Part shown: piece by piece, positions 46,101 to 55,669 of the stretch
How the letters are laid out: each line of letters begins with the position of its first letter
Position numbering within the stretch: position 1 is the stretch's first letter
Assembly (NCBI RefSeq): GCF_010233585.1
Contig: NZ_CP045997.1
Span: 2,887,479 to 2,951,478, forward strand
Length of the DNA: 64,000 nt
Source: Spirosoma endbachense
Lineage (GTDB): Bacteria > Bacteroidota > Bacteroidia > Cytophagales > Spirosomataceae
Direction of reading: 5' to 3'
Notes under the pieces: model-generated
The model's input: the letters and a program-made list of their open reading frames with translations, nothing else
Databases searched by the model: none
Told to the model about the DNA's origin: nothing
Made by a program: the position numbers and the translations under genes

Positions 46101-48630
46101 GGGCCGTGCTGTAGAAGAAGCGGAATTCGTAGCGTAACCCTTTGAACTGTACGTTTTTTTCCAGCTCAACCAGTACTTGGGCAAATACCTGTCCCTCGCC
46201 TGCGTTAAACAGGTTGATATTGAGTTGCTCGGTATACGGGTGCAGTTGGATATAATTCTTTAGGTGGTGAAGCACCACTTGTTTATCGACATCATTCTCA
46301 GTCTGTTTTCGTCCCGTGATATTAAATAATCGCTGGATAGATTGCAGCAGTAGCCGGTTACGAGACGCCATTGACTCCAGATCACGTTCAACTGGCACCG
46401 ACCGCAGGTATAGTCCCCAGCCGTAGGTTAACTCACCAATGTACTCGTGGCTGTATTGATTGTCGAAGCCTGCCAGCACCAGTGGCTGATTCGTGGGAAA
46501 CAAACTGCCGAAAAACAGGTCTTCTACGGCATCGTTCCAATAGGCCAGTCGACTAGATTGGTCAAGGGTCTGGCCCTCCCAGGTGTCAAACTGGTCAAGT
46601 AATTGAAGCCACCATCCCATGCGTAATGGGTGAAGTGGAGGAATCAGACATGCCGGAACAGTTTCCTGCCGAAGTACTGTTGCCTGCAACTGAATAATGT
46701 CAAGGTGTTGGAGGGCATAGGTCAGATCGAACAACTCCCTACGTTGATCATCCGGCAAGGTGGCTGCTTGTTGAAGCTGCTGCTGCAAGGTGGCTAATAC
46801 GTGCCGGTATTCGGCAACATACGCAGCCGCCAATTCTCTGTGTCGATATAACTCGAACGTTTCCCAAACACCGTCGCCGGTACTTAGTTCCTGTTGAATA
46901 ACAGCAAACAACTGGGTACGTAACGCTATAAAGTGCGTAAGTAACGGATGGTCACTTAGCACCCCCGCTCCCAGTGTAACCGAGCCCCGCTCCAGTGCTT
47001 CGGAACCCGTCAACTGAACCTGACATGTACCCAATTGCTTGGGATTCGCCAGGATCTCGACTTCAATCTGCCGAAGCTTTACCGACATCTCGACCTGGTA
47101 ACTGAACCGAGCGTCGACGTACCGGGCAATGAACACGTTAGTTTGTGTCTGCTTATTCGATTCGGTCCATCGCCAATCAGCATCGTCTCGGTCAAGTAAC
47201 GTAGGTATCTCACGGGCTCGCAGCAGTCGTAATCGATAATCGAAGTAGGCCTGCACCATGTTGGATAACCGATCTTTCCGGTCGCGCCCAGTGCGGTCTT
47301 CTCCCCCTTCCTCCTGATCGACCGTGAACAGAAAGCTGGGTGAATCGCTGATAAATTTACCCAGAAACTGACTCTTATCGGGTTGAATCCCGGCCTGCAC
47401 ACAACGCTGCTGTTCGGTTTCCCATTCTGCCTGCAACGTGCGATCCGAGAACGGGTCATTCGTGTTTAGTTGCAGGTTATTTTTGTCGAAGGCTACTACC
47501 CGGAAGAAGTAATTATCTTCAGGGTCGATGACAGATGGGTTTAGGGTAAGCTTCCGGGTCTGATAGTCTCGGTTGGTGCGTGAGCAGGCAAAGCGCCCCA
47601 TATCTGCTACCCACTCGTATTCGCCCGCACCGGCATGCCGCATGAGCATAACCTGAAACTGAGCCAATTCGGGCTCTTTCCGGGGTACGGGTACGGTGGT
47701 AAATTTAAGCGTAACGTCGGCTTTCTGATCGGGTGGACAAAGCAGGACATAATCCCCATTTTTATCTTCCCGGAGCTGGCCTTTACTGCCTCTGATGGGC
47801 ATAAGTGCCAGCACACGTACCTGCACTTGACGTTGCTGCTGCAACTCATTGATTGTCCAATGACTAAAATTCAGGGTTGGCTCCTGTTCGTAAATCTGAC
47901 GTCCAATTTCCGCTGGTGTGCGAAGATGGGCGTTCTGGTTCAGGAATTGGGCAATGCTGCGCTGTAACGTCTGATCTGTAACGGGCAACTGCTTCACCCG
48001 GTCATAAACGGGTAGGTTGAAGGCCGTCATGGTCTGCGTACATTGCAAGTTGTAGACCAAACGGTTTTTTAGCTGGGCAAGATCATTCGCCAGAGTACGG
48101 TCGGGTAGCAGGTCAAGGTGAAAAAGCAGGTTCCCAAATTGGTCGATGGGTTGTCCCTGCTCAAGCAAATCGATTAGGTAGGTATTTAACTGGCCTGGGG
48201 TATGTGTCCCGTGCGTTTGTTCCCAAAGCAACTCAAAGGCAGTTCGTACGGCTGGGGTCAGTTGGTCACGAAGTCGAAATAACAAATGCCACTCGGCACT
48301 GTCGATGGGTAACTCGCGAAATGTTGCATTGCCGAACGAGTCTTCGGCAGCCGTTCGTAACGTTGATGGGCACAGTACAAGGATTGGACGCTCCTCCCGG
48401 TTACGCAACTCGATAAGCTTGGTCGCGGTGATGTAGGGGGCTTTATTTCGGCTCGCATCAAGCAGGAAGGTATCAAGCGTGGGAACGTCAGTACGAAATC
48501 GGCGCGTCAACTCTTCCAGGACATTATCGGCCACGCCCGATAATTTCATGCAGTGTCCAGGCTCAGCCACCTGTAACTCGTCGATAAAGAGATCGTAAAT
48601 AATATCGGTTATATACTGGGCGTAGGTCAT
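43183..48630 (-). CDS. HerA/DptH-like giant ATPase (MADS MAD8-like)
   Basis: The 1815-residue protein ends the defence operon. Its C-terminal quarter is a HerA/FtsK-type motor: Walker A GVQGAGKSYTLGVIAEM at 1455, and Walker B FIVFDEAHKYM with D1690-E1691. REMRHKGVSLLIASQDP follows as sensor region. The first 1400 residues have no domain I can name with confidence; they contain VQVIEIKARTTGL near 1175, similar to a PD-(D/E)XK core (E-x-K), with DLMLVQLLP upstream supplying an acidic residue. Size and motor position match DptH of the phosphorothioate restriction system and the ATP-binding MAD8 of methylation-associated defence. It overlaps the preceding gene by four bases. Confidence 0.75.
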   Translation of the reverse strand: MTYAQYITDIIYDLFIDELQVAEPGHCMKLSGVADNVLEELTRRFRTDVPTLDTFLLDASRNKAPYITATKLIELRNREERPILVLCPSTLRTAAEDSFGNATFRELPIDSAEWHLLFRLRDQLTPAVRTAFELLWEQTHGTHTPGQLNTYLIDLLEQGQPIDQFGNLLFHLDLLPDRTLANDLAQLKNRLVYNLQCTQTMTAFNLPVYDRVKQLPVTDQTLQRSIAQFLNQNAHLRTPAEIGRQIYEQEPTLNFSHWTINELQQQRQVQVRVLALMPIRGSKGQLREDKNGDYVLLCPPDQKADVTLKFTTVPVPRKEPELAQFQVMLMRHAGAGEYEWVADMGRFACSRTNRDYQTRKLTLNPSVIDPEDNYFFRVVAFDKNNLQLNTNDPFSDRTLQAEWETEQQRCVQAGIQPDKSQFLGKFISDSPSFLFTVDQEEGGEDRTGRDRKDRLSNMVQAYFDYRLRLLRAREIPTLLDRDDADWRWTESNKQTQTNVFIARYVDARFSYQVEMSVKLRQIEVEILANPKQLGTCQVQLTGSEALERGSVTLGAGVLSDHPLLTHFIALRTQLFAVIQQELSTGDGVWETFELYRHRELAAAYVAEYRHVLATLQQQLQQAATLPDDQRRELFDLTYALQHLDIIQLQATVLRQETVPACLIPPLHPLRMGWWLQLLDQFDTWEGQTLDQSSRLAYWNDAVEDLFFGSLFPTNQPLVLAGFDNQYSHEYIGELTYGWGLYLRSVPVERDLESMASRNRLLLQSIQRLFNITGRKQTENDVDKQVVLHHLKNYIQLHPYTEQLNINLFNAGEGQVFAQVLVELEKNVQFKGLRYEFRFFYSTAQGRADRLVRHGEGIIRLLNPDANVSEEAESFTRITGDRLHPRLRVSTNRLEDYLAQPNAYDAHLSFLISPFPLRTFISQPPAESQSYYLNGLLIEPQIDVHVSHETTTYSWARFITNANGRVSGHLATDMAGSLDTLNWLVSYYLSTGAGDSSLPATQLTLSNQDQVLLNLVHRTSDWVITFDHHLGPELYDLPKEGDQVPFLLDYIPGERLLGMNTYLTTKPNEEVEHLITPQLLRFGLPLADVGQLATELLDDLRTISGTIVLQLNSNPNRVLETIGIGLTKRFLARKGVLDSQILVPIDLHQYLFTDKTISESKSRADLMLVQLLPSEQRIHVQVIEIKARTTGLTSDEQTELMLEMTEQMDNTVRVWAGQFGSNTERFDRDLKQKEMADMLSFYLRRAHRYGLLNEVERLWGLQFLNALPVDYTFTFERKGLIFDFGSSDAFQLLQTDDDLTFFLIGQAGIRDLFDSQSAVNTRRSDKSTDDVAEHFTRRTRRAYTIGDNPIPVRLTSSVPVAPTQLTTAPSSESPGETLLLPSSSEQIIDGQLSREEPPVYDTVTATEAPKLPAPPAFDLLIGDDEPGGQYGILGQTSSRKTVAMSLSNTNTISLFGVQGAGKSYTLGVIAEMVLKQMQGINALTQPLAGVIFHYSESQDYAPEFTAMNLPNTRESELQKLKSVYGATADHIDDIILLVPQAKLEERQAEYPNLTVLPLTFSSKELSIKDWLFLMGASDNQSLYMKQINNLMRMIRQNISLGLLEDTIASTTLLNDSQKEQARSRLMLAHEYINDSNRLGQLVKPGRLLIVDLRDELILQDEALGLFVIMLNIFANVKGDDGQPFNKFIVFDEAHKYMNNRQLTQNIVTAIREMRHKGVSLLIASQDPPSLPNEIIELSSILVMHEFRAPQWLKHVQRSLEPTAHLTAKELSSLNAGEAFVWAAKANSKAITQQPVKITIRPRATKHGGATIKAGTH

Positions 48631-50189
48631 GGGTTGAGCGAGTAGCGTGGACGGATTTTTTGAAGGATATAGGCATCGCTCAGCACGGTGTAGAAACCAA
48701 TTTGCCTTAGTTTATCCCGAAACGCCTGTACGTTGTCGCGAAAGGCCTGGTGTGTTTCCAAATCGGCATCTCGGAAGCGAGGGGTATCGATCCCGCTGAC
48801 AACCAGTCCATATCGGCTGTTTAGCCAGGTTAGGAAGTCTTCCATAGATACCGGCTCAGTACGGTATGTTTGCCCATCGGTTTTTAAAACGCTGAGTTGC
48901 ACCAACATTTCCAGTAACTTGGTGCCCAGCACGAACCGGCGTTTGCTGTTGCGAGTACGTCCGCCAATAAGCATACCGCTTTCGTTATTCTTCAGCATCA
49001 GCGTATCGAGCAACTGCACCAGATACTTATGGTAAAATGGCCCCCGGGCTTTCACTACTAGGGCTAAATACCTCTGAATATCGTCGGCCTCGTACGAGAT
49101 GATATCCTGTATGGTTTCTAGTTCTTCTTTGTTGTCTTCATGCTCCCGAATGGCCCGCAGCGCCGAACGGGTATCGGCCATAAAGTTGTCATCGGGTTGC
49201 TTAAGTGCGGCTAGGGCTGCTTCCAGGTGTGCTGAGTTAGTGGTCGATAGATCCAGGTTACGAAGCGACAACATCAGCGCAAAATTCGCCTTGATGTATT
49301 CCAGAATGGAATCGTATACACCTTGTGCGTCGGCATTGGCTAGCCGAGCTGCTCCGCTGCCGGGGTCGTCGGTCAGATCTACCACAATAGAAAGTGCAGT
49401 GTCGATATCGGTACTTCCGGCACGTACCATCTGCGGTAGATACCGCACTAGTTTGATGGTGTACAAGCTGAGGTGAAAGGCGGTTAGGGTCTTGATATAA
49501 TCTATGAGCACGTGACGTGGCACAGTATTGCGGTATTGCAATAGCCGGTGTACATCATCGCAATAGTTTTTAGCGTCGATAGCCAGCAGGGGCCTTACGC
49601 GCGCAAACACATTTTGGCTGTCTTCCTGTGCGTTGGTAGTGTTATCTTCAATCAGTCGTAAAATGCCCAGACTATCTACGTCTAAACTTTGGCTACTGGT
49701 GATGCTCGACCCGTTCCACCCCTCATCGAGAAACTGGCGCAACTCGTCGCGCACGGCTTTATCTTCCGATAAGAAGGAATAGACCTGCTCAGACGTAAAA
49801 TAGTCGCGGGTATGGCGGGCATTGCGGAAGGTGAAGCTTTGCAAGTGGATAGGCCGTAGAGTGGCAAAACTTTCGGATTCACTGCCCCGAGAGACCAGAT
49901 CAGAGAGGTTGCTACGTAGCCACCATCGCACCGCGTCGGGATGCTCAATGGCACCTATTATCCCCCTTCCGTCCCGTTCGGTCTGCTGAAATGCACTGAC
50001 AAGCTTATCAATATCGAGTTTGTCTGAGGCCCGCCGAACACGTAGCCGGGGCTTACCACCGTTATAGCGTAATAACACGAACAGATTTGTCATAGTCCGG
50101 TCGATGTCAATCTGTTTAGGATCGATAAAGCACACCAGTTCGTTTCTGAACTCGCTTTTGCCTTTGATCTGAGGTACTTTAATGGGCAT
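48627..50189 (-). CDS. 520-residue defence protein (MADS MAD7-like/DptG-position)
   Basis: The start at 50189 (MPIKVPQIKGKSEFRNELVC) lies three bases after the kinase gene stop and its stop overlaps the ATPase start, so it is part of a tight operon. The protein is helical, charged, with FTSEQVYSFLSEDKAVRDEL and a winged-helix-like C-terminus (LLEMLVQLSVLKTDGQTYRTEPV, about 425-448). I know no catalytic motif in it. Its place between an ATPase-bearing kinase and the giant motor parallels DptG between DptF and DptH, and MAD7 between MAD6 and MAD8. This assignment is positional inference. Confidence 0.6.
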   Translation of the reverse strand: MPIKVPQIKGKSEFRNELVCFIDPKQIDIDRTMTNLFVLLRYNGGKPRLRVRRASDKLDIDKLVSAFQQTERDGRGIIGAIEHPDAVRWWLRSNLSDLVSRGSESESFATLRPIHLQSFTFRNARHTRDYFTSEQVYSFLSEDKAVRDELRQFLDEGWNGSSITSSQSLDVDSLGILRLIEDNTTNAQEDSQNVFARVRPLLAIDAKNYCDDVHRLLQYRNTVPRHVLIDYIKTLTAFHLSLYTIKLVRYLPQMVRAGSTDIDTALSIVVDLTDDPGSGAARLANADAQGVYDSILEYIKANFALMLSLRNLDLSTTNSAHLEAALAALKQPDDNFMADTRSALRAIREHEDNKEELETIQDIISYEADDIQRYLALVVKARGPFYHKYLVQLLDTLMLKNNESGMLIGGRTRNSKRRFVLGTKLLEMLVQLSVLKTDGQTYRTEPVSMEDFLTWLNSRYGLVVSGIDTPRFRDADLETHQAFRDNVQAFRDKLRQIGFYTVLSDAYILQKIRPRYSLNP

Positions 50190-50192
50190 CGG

Positions 50193-53100
50193 TCAGTCGA
50201 ATTGTTCGTTGTGAATAATAAGCCGATTTTGTGCGTCGGCTTCGATGGCTACGTAGGTTTCGCCCGCGCTACCCTGGCGGTCGCCCGTAACCACTACTTT
50301 ACGGTAGGGTAAATTGGCGAGCATGTTACGAAACACCTGATACTCGACAAAACGGCCTTTTAGGTCGTTGAGCGAGGGCGAAAAGCCTTTCTGAATGTAG
50401 TACAGCATCTCGTACAGATCGAGCGAAATAGTCAGGGCAATGTGGCGGTTAGCCGGGTCACGGTGCCGAAAAATCAGCTTGTCAGGTACGTATTCCATAT
50501 AGTCGCTCAGGCTGGGACGGCGGTCTTCTACCAGCTCGAAATCGTCTAGCGGAAATAGCCGATACGACGCACTCAACGGGTCGGGACGACCAGCCGCCTG
50601 CACCACATACCGGCGGGCCATATCTGGGTTCTGGCCAGTTTCGAGTCGTGCTATGGCTTGCGCAATGCTCTGTTTGGCGTCGAACAGGGCTTTTTTTACC
50701 GCGTCACTGTCGCCAGCTGGACTCACCAAACGCCCAAACGAACTCACGGAACGGTAGGGGTTTCGAACCGACTCACCTTCGTGTCTCCGGTTGTCATCTT
50801 CGGGTTGGGCTCCTTCCTTACGCTTTTGGTCGTCGCGATCAGGGCGGTAGGTTTGGTAAAAACGCCCCTCGAAATATTGATGCCGAGCCAACAGTTGCTG
50901 CACCACTCGCCCGGCAGTTAGGTCGGTAGGGGCAGCGGGATCGTCTTTCCAGGTGTTTAATACCATCAGTAAGTCGCCTTCGCGCTGCTCAAAGGCAATG
51001 TATTGGCGAGCCACCAATGGCGAAAAAAACAAGGCCCTGTCAAGAGCGGGAACGACACTACGGCCGACATCGAGCCGTCGCAACTTGTCGATCAGCCGAT
51101 CCTGATTGCCTGGGTCATCTTGTGGGGCTGTCAGGTTATAATAATGCTTACTGAGCCAGTCAGCCGGTTGTACCGACTTCTCGGCGAGGGTGTGCACATC
51201 GACACAACTATGGTCGCGGGTAATCCAGAACGCCAGCAGCGAACGCAAATCACGCATGGTGATGTGCAGGTCTCGCCGAAAATGAACCGTGCGAACGAGT
51301 TGTTCCATCCGACTAATTACTTCGTCGCCTGCGGCAGGGTCGTTCATCGACTGCACATTGAAACGGATAAAGCAGGCTTCCCGTATGGCGCAATCGGTGC
51401 AACCTTGCCAATTGTCGGGCTTCACGAATGCCTTTACCTGCTTGCGAAACAGGCTTGGCGCCGTTTCATTGGTGGCACTAACCACGGCCCGGACATTGAG
51501 GTTAATCACCAGCAGACCATCGGGTAGGGTTCCGGCATTCTCATTATAAAAAAACGCTTCGATGGTATCGGCCAGAAAGCCAAATTCAGCACGCCGTTGC
51601 TGAAGATACTCGACCAACCGACCTTCGTTGATGGCCAGTAGTCGCCCTTCAGGTGCTTGCCGAAAATTGGTCAAATGGGCGAAAGGGCGAAAAAAGGCAT
51701 CTAGTACAGCGCTATTCTCTTGGTCTACTTCGTCCTGTGAACCGTCGTAGTTGCTCTGAAATGGGACGTTACCAATACGAAAACTAGCCCCGTTGCCGGT
51801 CGGCAATGGAGTAAATTGGCTGCCGTTATCAGCCTGCAAGGCTTCTTCTACCCGCTGAATGAAGGCCGTTTTACCATCCCCCGCGTTGCCGGTGATGATG
51901 ACTAATCGAAACGTTCCGTCCAGAATGGCTTGCTTGAGATGCGTGTCTAAGCGTGTTTCGATGTAGGTATCGCGAGCGAAAGCATCGAGTCCTCGAAGGG
52001 TTGAGGCCCGCGTGCCGGCGTTATTATAACGCGACTGGCTAAACAGACGATTGAGTGCGTCTACAAAATCCGACGTCGGCATCGCTGTTTCGGCCGACGA
52101 TTCGCTAGCAGAAGGTATAACAGCTACTTGCTGCATCGGTCTGGTAAGACCACCTGGGCCAATGGCTTCCAGCGCTGTGAGCATCTCGCTTGCCGAACCA
52201 AAACGGTTGGCCGTGCGCGGCTGCACCGCTTTTAACAGAAAGTCGGCAAAGGCGTCGGAAAGGTTTTCTACGTGTCGGCGTGGGTCGGTCGGTGGATTAG
52301 TGAGGGTCGGTTGTTGATTTTTGCCATACGGATGGGCATGGCAAATGACCTGATAGAGGGTCACGCCCAAGGCAAACGTATCGCAACTGGCATCCCAGGC
52401 CATGCGTCGGTTATCCTGCACTTTGTCGGGTGGAGCGTAGGCGTCGGTACCAACCCGGTCGGTGTTAGCAGCAATGCTGGCCACGTTGAAATCGATCAGC
52501 ACAAACCGTTCCTGCCGGTGCCAGATGATGTTGTGGGGTTTAATATCGCGGTGCAGAATGTTCCGCTCGTGCAGGTACGTCAGAGCTTGCAACAGCTCCT
52601 GCCCGGCTCGAAACACGTTCGGAAACGTCATGCCGAGTGGTGGGTTACCATACACGTAGTCGCGCAGGCAGTCGCCTTCCAGCAGGTCCATGAGTGTAAA
52701 GTAACGCCCATTGCTGAGCCGACCGTTCCAGCGAAAGCGCACGACATTGACGTGCTCCACGTCGGCCAGAGCCGCGTATTCGTCTAGAATGCTATCGAAC
52801 TGCACACTAGGGTAAAACACCTTCATGGCGTAATCTCGACCTTGAATGGTGTGTTTCACTCGCCATACTTCCGAGTAGCCGCCATTACCAATTTTATCGA
52901 TCAGCAGAAAGTCGTTGATCTTGTCGCCCTGTCTTAGTTCTTCACTATCGCGGTAGCTGTATTGCGCGGTTGCCTCCGCAGCCTTATTAGGCAAATCGGA
53001 TGTAACGCTGGTCTGAGCCTGTTGCTTCACTTTATCCAGAAACGTCAGTACGTCGTCCAGGCTGGCAAAGCGGTCGTCGGCGTTTAGTTGCAGGCAGCGA

Positions 53101-54455
53101 TCAATGAGCTCATCGGTCCAGATAGGGAGTTCGGGCTGCACAGCATGGGGCAGTTGTTCTGGTTTAAGCCGTCCGCCAAAGTGATCGAGGTCGTTCCATT
53201 GGGTAAAGTCGTCGCCGTCGTTGTAGCGGGGTAGGTGACCCACCAGCGTTTCGTAAGCAGTCATACCCCAGCCGTATACGTCGGTTCGGGCGTCGGCCTC
53301 ATGCGGGCGTGCCATCTCCATGGGCATGTAAACGCTCAGTTCTTCGTCGCGCAGGGTGGGAAACACGGTGTGCCCCTGCCGCTCAGCATCCGAGAAGTAC
53401 GATTTGCCGAAGTTGGCCAGAAAGGCCGAGCCATCAATGCCCAGATACACATTGTCGGGGCAGACCTCGCGGTGATACACCCCGGCCGCGTGCGCGACTT
53501 TCAAGCCCTGGGCTATGCTGCGCAGGATACCCAGTCGATCCTGAAAGGTGAGCGTCCGTTGCTGCAACTCACGCCGGAGGCTACTTTCTTCTAAATAATC
53601 GCTGATTTCGTAGAAATACCCTTGTTCATCGTCGCTTCTAAAATCAACGTGCATAATATGGGGGCTGCTGGCCATCTTCCGCAGAGCCACGTACTGGTTC
53701 TTAATACCTCCCAAGCGTAACCGTCGGGCGTGGGCATCAAGATGCGCCAGCGACACGGCATATTCCGATACTTTGCGGTAAAGGTTTGTCTGAACGCCCT
53801 TTGGCTTTACCAAATAGTCGGTTCGGCTGTCAGTCTGGCTAAGAATCTCAATGATTTCGTACTCGGTCTCGAACAGGCGGGGTCGTCGTTGGGCAGGAGC
53901 CTGCCGGGCGGTCAGATACCGGCAAATGGGTTCTTGCAGGTTCCCAATTTTCCCCGCGAAACTCCGGGCGCGGTCGGGGTCCTGCAAAAACTCGGTCAGG
54001 CCTTTGTCGAGCGTAAAGGCTACGTCGGCGCTGTCGCCTTCGAGTTGCATCGACACCATACTGGGGTGCGACAGGGTAATGGCCGAGGCTACCCAGGCGC
54101 GACCCCAGGCGGTATCCTGTTCTTTGAGCTTACTGGCCAGTACTTTGGTCTTGTATGCGCAGGTACGTAGTGGGTTGCCTTTGGGCCGACCGTTCAAAAA
54201 CCATTCACGGTCGTCGCCGGTTAGGTAGCCATTCCAGTCTTTATTTTCGAGGTGGTAGATGGCGTGCGGGGCTACTACAAGGCAATCGTATTCGAGCACC
54301 TCCACCGCCCGGTTGCGCGGATTGGTGTGAGGTAGTTCTACGTTCGGCACCACCAGGTACGTGTCGGGCAGGTTCTTTTCCAGAAAAGCCAGCAACCGGG
54401 TTTCGCCTTCGTTTACCTCGCCTTTGTCATAAATGGTGCGGATTAGTTGGGCCAC
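50193..54455 (-). CDS. NERD - pseudokinase - Ser/Thr kinase - P-loop ATPase fusion (MADS MAD6-like)
   Basis: This 1420-residue protein has four modules. Residues 1-120: a NERD nuclease-related domain with YDCLVV (D57) and YHLENKDWNG (E70, K72). About 200-480: a kinase fold that has lost catalysis, with HRE (328-330) for HRD and NFG (348-350) for DFG. About 512-765: a second kinase with glycine loop IGNGGYSEVW, K545, HRD at 635-637 and D655 (DFN), so probably active. From 850: an ATPase with Walker A GNAGDGKT at 856, an AINEGRL motif near 941 and a CTDCAIREAC cluster (C1019, C1022, C1028), as in DptF. NERD-kinase proteins occur in BREX type 2 (PglW) and MADS. It follows the DUF1016 gene by eight bases. 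Confidence 0.8.
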   Translation of the reverse strand: MAQLIRTIYDKGEVNEGETRLLAFLEKNLPDTYLVVPNVELPHTNPRNRAVEVLEYDCLVVAPHAIYHLENKDWNGYLTGDDREWFLNGRPKGNPLRTCAYKTKVLASKLKEQDTAWGRAWVASAITLSHPSMVSMQLEGDSADVAFTLDKGLTEFLQDPDRARSFAGKIGNLQEPICRYLTARQAPAQRRPRLFETEYEIIEILSQTDSRTDYLVKPKGVQTNLYRKVSEYAVSLAHLDAHARRLRLGGIKNQYVALRKMASSPHIMHVDFRSDDEQGYFYEISDYLEESSLRRELQQRTLTFQDRLGILRSIAQGLKVAHAAGVYHREVCPDNVYLGIDGSAFLANFGKSYFSDAERQGHTVFPTLRDEELSVYMPMEMARPHEADARTDVYGWGMTAYETLVGHLPRYNDGDDFTQWNDLDHFGGRLKPEQLPHAVQPELPIWTDELIDRCLQLNADDRFASLDDVLTFLDKVKQQAQTSVTSDLPNKAAEATAQYSYRDSEELRQGDKINDFLLIDKIGNGGYSEVWRVKHTIQGRDYAMKVFYPSVQFDSILDEYAALADVEHVNVVRFRWNGRLSNGRYFTLMDLLEGDCLRDYVYGNPPLGMTFPNVFRAGQELLQALTYLHERNILHRDIKPHNIIWHRQERFVLIDFNVASIAANTDRVGTDAYAPPDKVQDNRRMAWDASCDTFALGVTLYQVICHAHPYGKNQQPTLTNPPTDPRRHVENLSDAFADFLLKAVQPRTANRFGSASEMLTALEAIGPGGLTRPMQQVAVIPSASESSAETAMPTSDFVDALNRLFSQSRYNNAGTRASTLRGLDAFARDTYIETRLDTHLKQAILDGTFRLVIITGNAGDGKTAFIQRVEEALQADNGSQFTPLPTGNGASFRIGNVPFQSNYDGSQDEVDQENSAVLDAFFRPFAHLTNFRQAPEGRLLAINEGRLVEYLQQRRAEFGFLADTIEAFFYNENAGTLPDGLLVINLNVRAVVSATNETAPSLFRKQVKAFVKPDNWQGCTDCAIREACFIRFNVQSMNDPAAGDEVISRMEQLVRTVHFRRDLHITMRDLRSLLAFWITRDHSCVDVHTLAEKSVQPADWLSKHYYNLTAPQDDPGNQDRLIDKLRRLDVGRSVVPALDRALFFSPLVARQYIAFEQREGDLLMVLNTWKDDPAAPTDLTAGRVVQQLLARHQYFEGRFYQTYRPDRDDQKRKEGAQPEDDNRRHEGESVRNPYRSVSSFGRLVSPAGDSDAVKKALFDAKQSIAQAIARLETGQNPDMARRYVVQAAGRPDPLSASYRLFPLDDFELVEDRRPSLSDYMEYVPDKLIFRHRDPANRHIALTISLDLYEMLYYIQKGFSPSLNDLKGRFVEYQVFRNMLANLPYRKVVVTGDRQGSAGETYVAIEADAQNRLIIHNEQFD

Positions 54456-54463
54456 GCGTTCAG

Positions 54464-55558
54464 TTAGTTTTGAGTATGGTTTTCTACTTCGGCTTCAATT
54501 AGGGCGCGCAGTACGTCTTTGTCGGGCAGTTGCACTAAATATTTTGATACAAACACTTCGTTGGCCAGTCCGCCCGTAGCAAACTCAACTAAGCTGTCGT
54601 TTTTGTCCGCGCAAAGGATGATGCCCACAGGTGGGTTATCGCCCTCGGTCATCTCGTATTTTTTGTAATAGTTCAGATAAACGTTCATCTGCCCTGCGTC
54701 GGCGTGGTCGAATCTGCCTAGTTTAAGGTCGATGAGCACATGGCTTTTCAGGATGCGGTTGTAGAAAACCAAATCAATCCGATAATGAGTATTATCGAAG
54801 GTGATGCGCCGTTGGCGAGCCTCAAAACAGAAACCCCGACCCAGTTCGGTCAGGAACGTTTGCAGATGGTTAAGAATGGCCGTTTCGAGATCGTTTTCTG
54901 AGTACTGTGGCTTTTCGTCGAGGCCCAGAAATTCTAGCATATATGGGTTACGAATAACCTCGGCGGGCAAGATGGTTTGCCGCTCATTAATTTTAGCAAT
55001 CACGCCCGCTTTGTCGGTCGAAAGGCCGGTACGTTCAAAGAGCAGTGTAGTGGTGGCACGGGTCAATTCCTTAACTGTCCAGGCATTTTTCACCGCTTCA
55101 ACCTCGTAGAACCGACGCTTCAATTCTGAATCGACCCTGCCCAGTTCAATAAAATGTGAAAAGGTTAAGCTGTTTAAAAGCTGTTGGGCCGGTAATCGTA
55201 GTTTGACATCCTCTATGTTGGCATCGTCCATTTTTACAGACAGCGTCTGTAAAAATGCAGGTAGTAGTTTATCTGCCAGCACATAATCGGCAAACCAACG
55301 ATAGGTAATGTAGAAGTGCCTGAAATTAAAGAGGTTGGCAATAGTCATGCCTTTGATGTGGCGTAGTTTTTGTGCGGTACGCTTCATTAATTGCTCCCCT
55401 TTAGTAGCCCGGTCGTCGCCGTTTTGCTCAAACTCGACCAGATAAAAGCCGATCAGCCAGTTTCGCACAGTCATAGCCGTATTGACCTGCTGTACTGCCC
55501 GACCTGCTAATTCGGCATGAATACCTTCAATGTTGGCTATTAACTGGTTAAAGTCCAT
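54464..55558 (-). CDS. DUF1016/YhcG-family PD-(D/E)XK nuclease
   Basis: The 364-residue protein has the DUF1016 N-terminal helical domain (NTAMTVRNWLIGFYLVEFEQ; FRHFYITYRWFADYVLAD) and a C-terminal nuclease domain with ITFDNTHYRIDLVFYNRILK and LIDLKLGRFDHADAGQMNVYL (D and D-x-K spaced as in PD-(D/E)XK enzymes), at about 245-300. All core residues are present. YhcG-type nucleases often accompany type I restriction genes. Here the gene lies between HsdS and the kinase, in the same direction and with short gaps (eight bases before the kinase), an addition I do not recall from MADS loci. It may be a self-versus-foreign cleaving subunit. Confidence 0.8.
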   Translation of the reverse strand: MDFNQLIANIEGIHAELAGRAVQQVNTAMTVRNWLIGFYLVEFEQNGDDRATKGEQLMKRTAQKLRHIKGMTIANLFNFRHFYITYRWFADYVLADKLLPAFLQTLSVKMDDANIEDVKLRLPAQQLLNSLTFSHFIELGRVDSELKRRFYEVEAVKNAWTVKELTRATTTLLFERTGLSTDKAGVIAKINERQTILPAEVIRNPYMLEFLGLDEKPQYSENDLETAILNHLQTFLTELGRGFCFEARQRRITFDNTHYRIDLVFYNRILKSHVLIDLKLGRFDHADAGQMNVYLNYYKKYEMTEGDNPPVGIILCADKNDSLVEFATGGLANEVFVSKYLVQLPDKDVLRALIEAEVENHTQN

Positions 55559-55669
55559 CTAATCCGTTCGTTTCAGCATATCGTTTGCGATTCGTATGGT
55601 AATTTTTTTACCTGAATTTGGCAGACGCGTCCGCTTCGGCGGCCCGATGTCAAATTCAGGCATGTCCTC

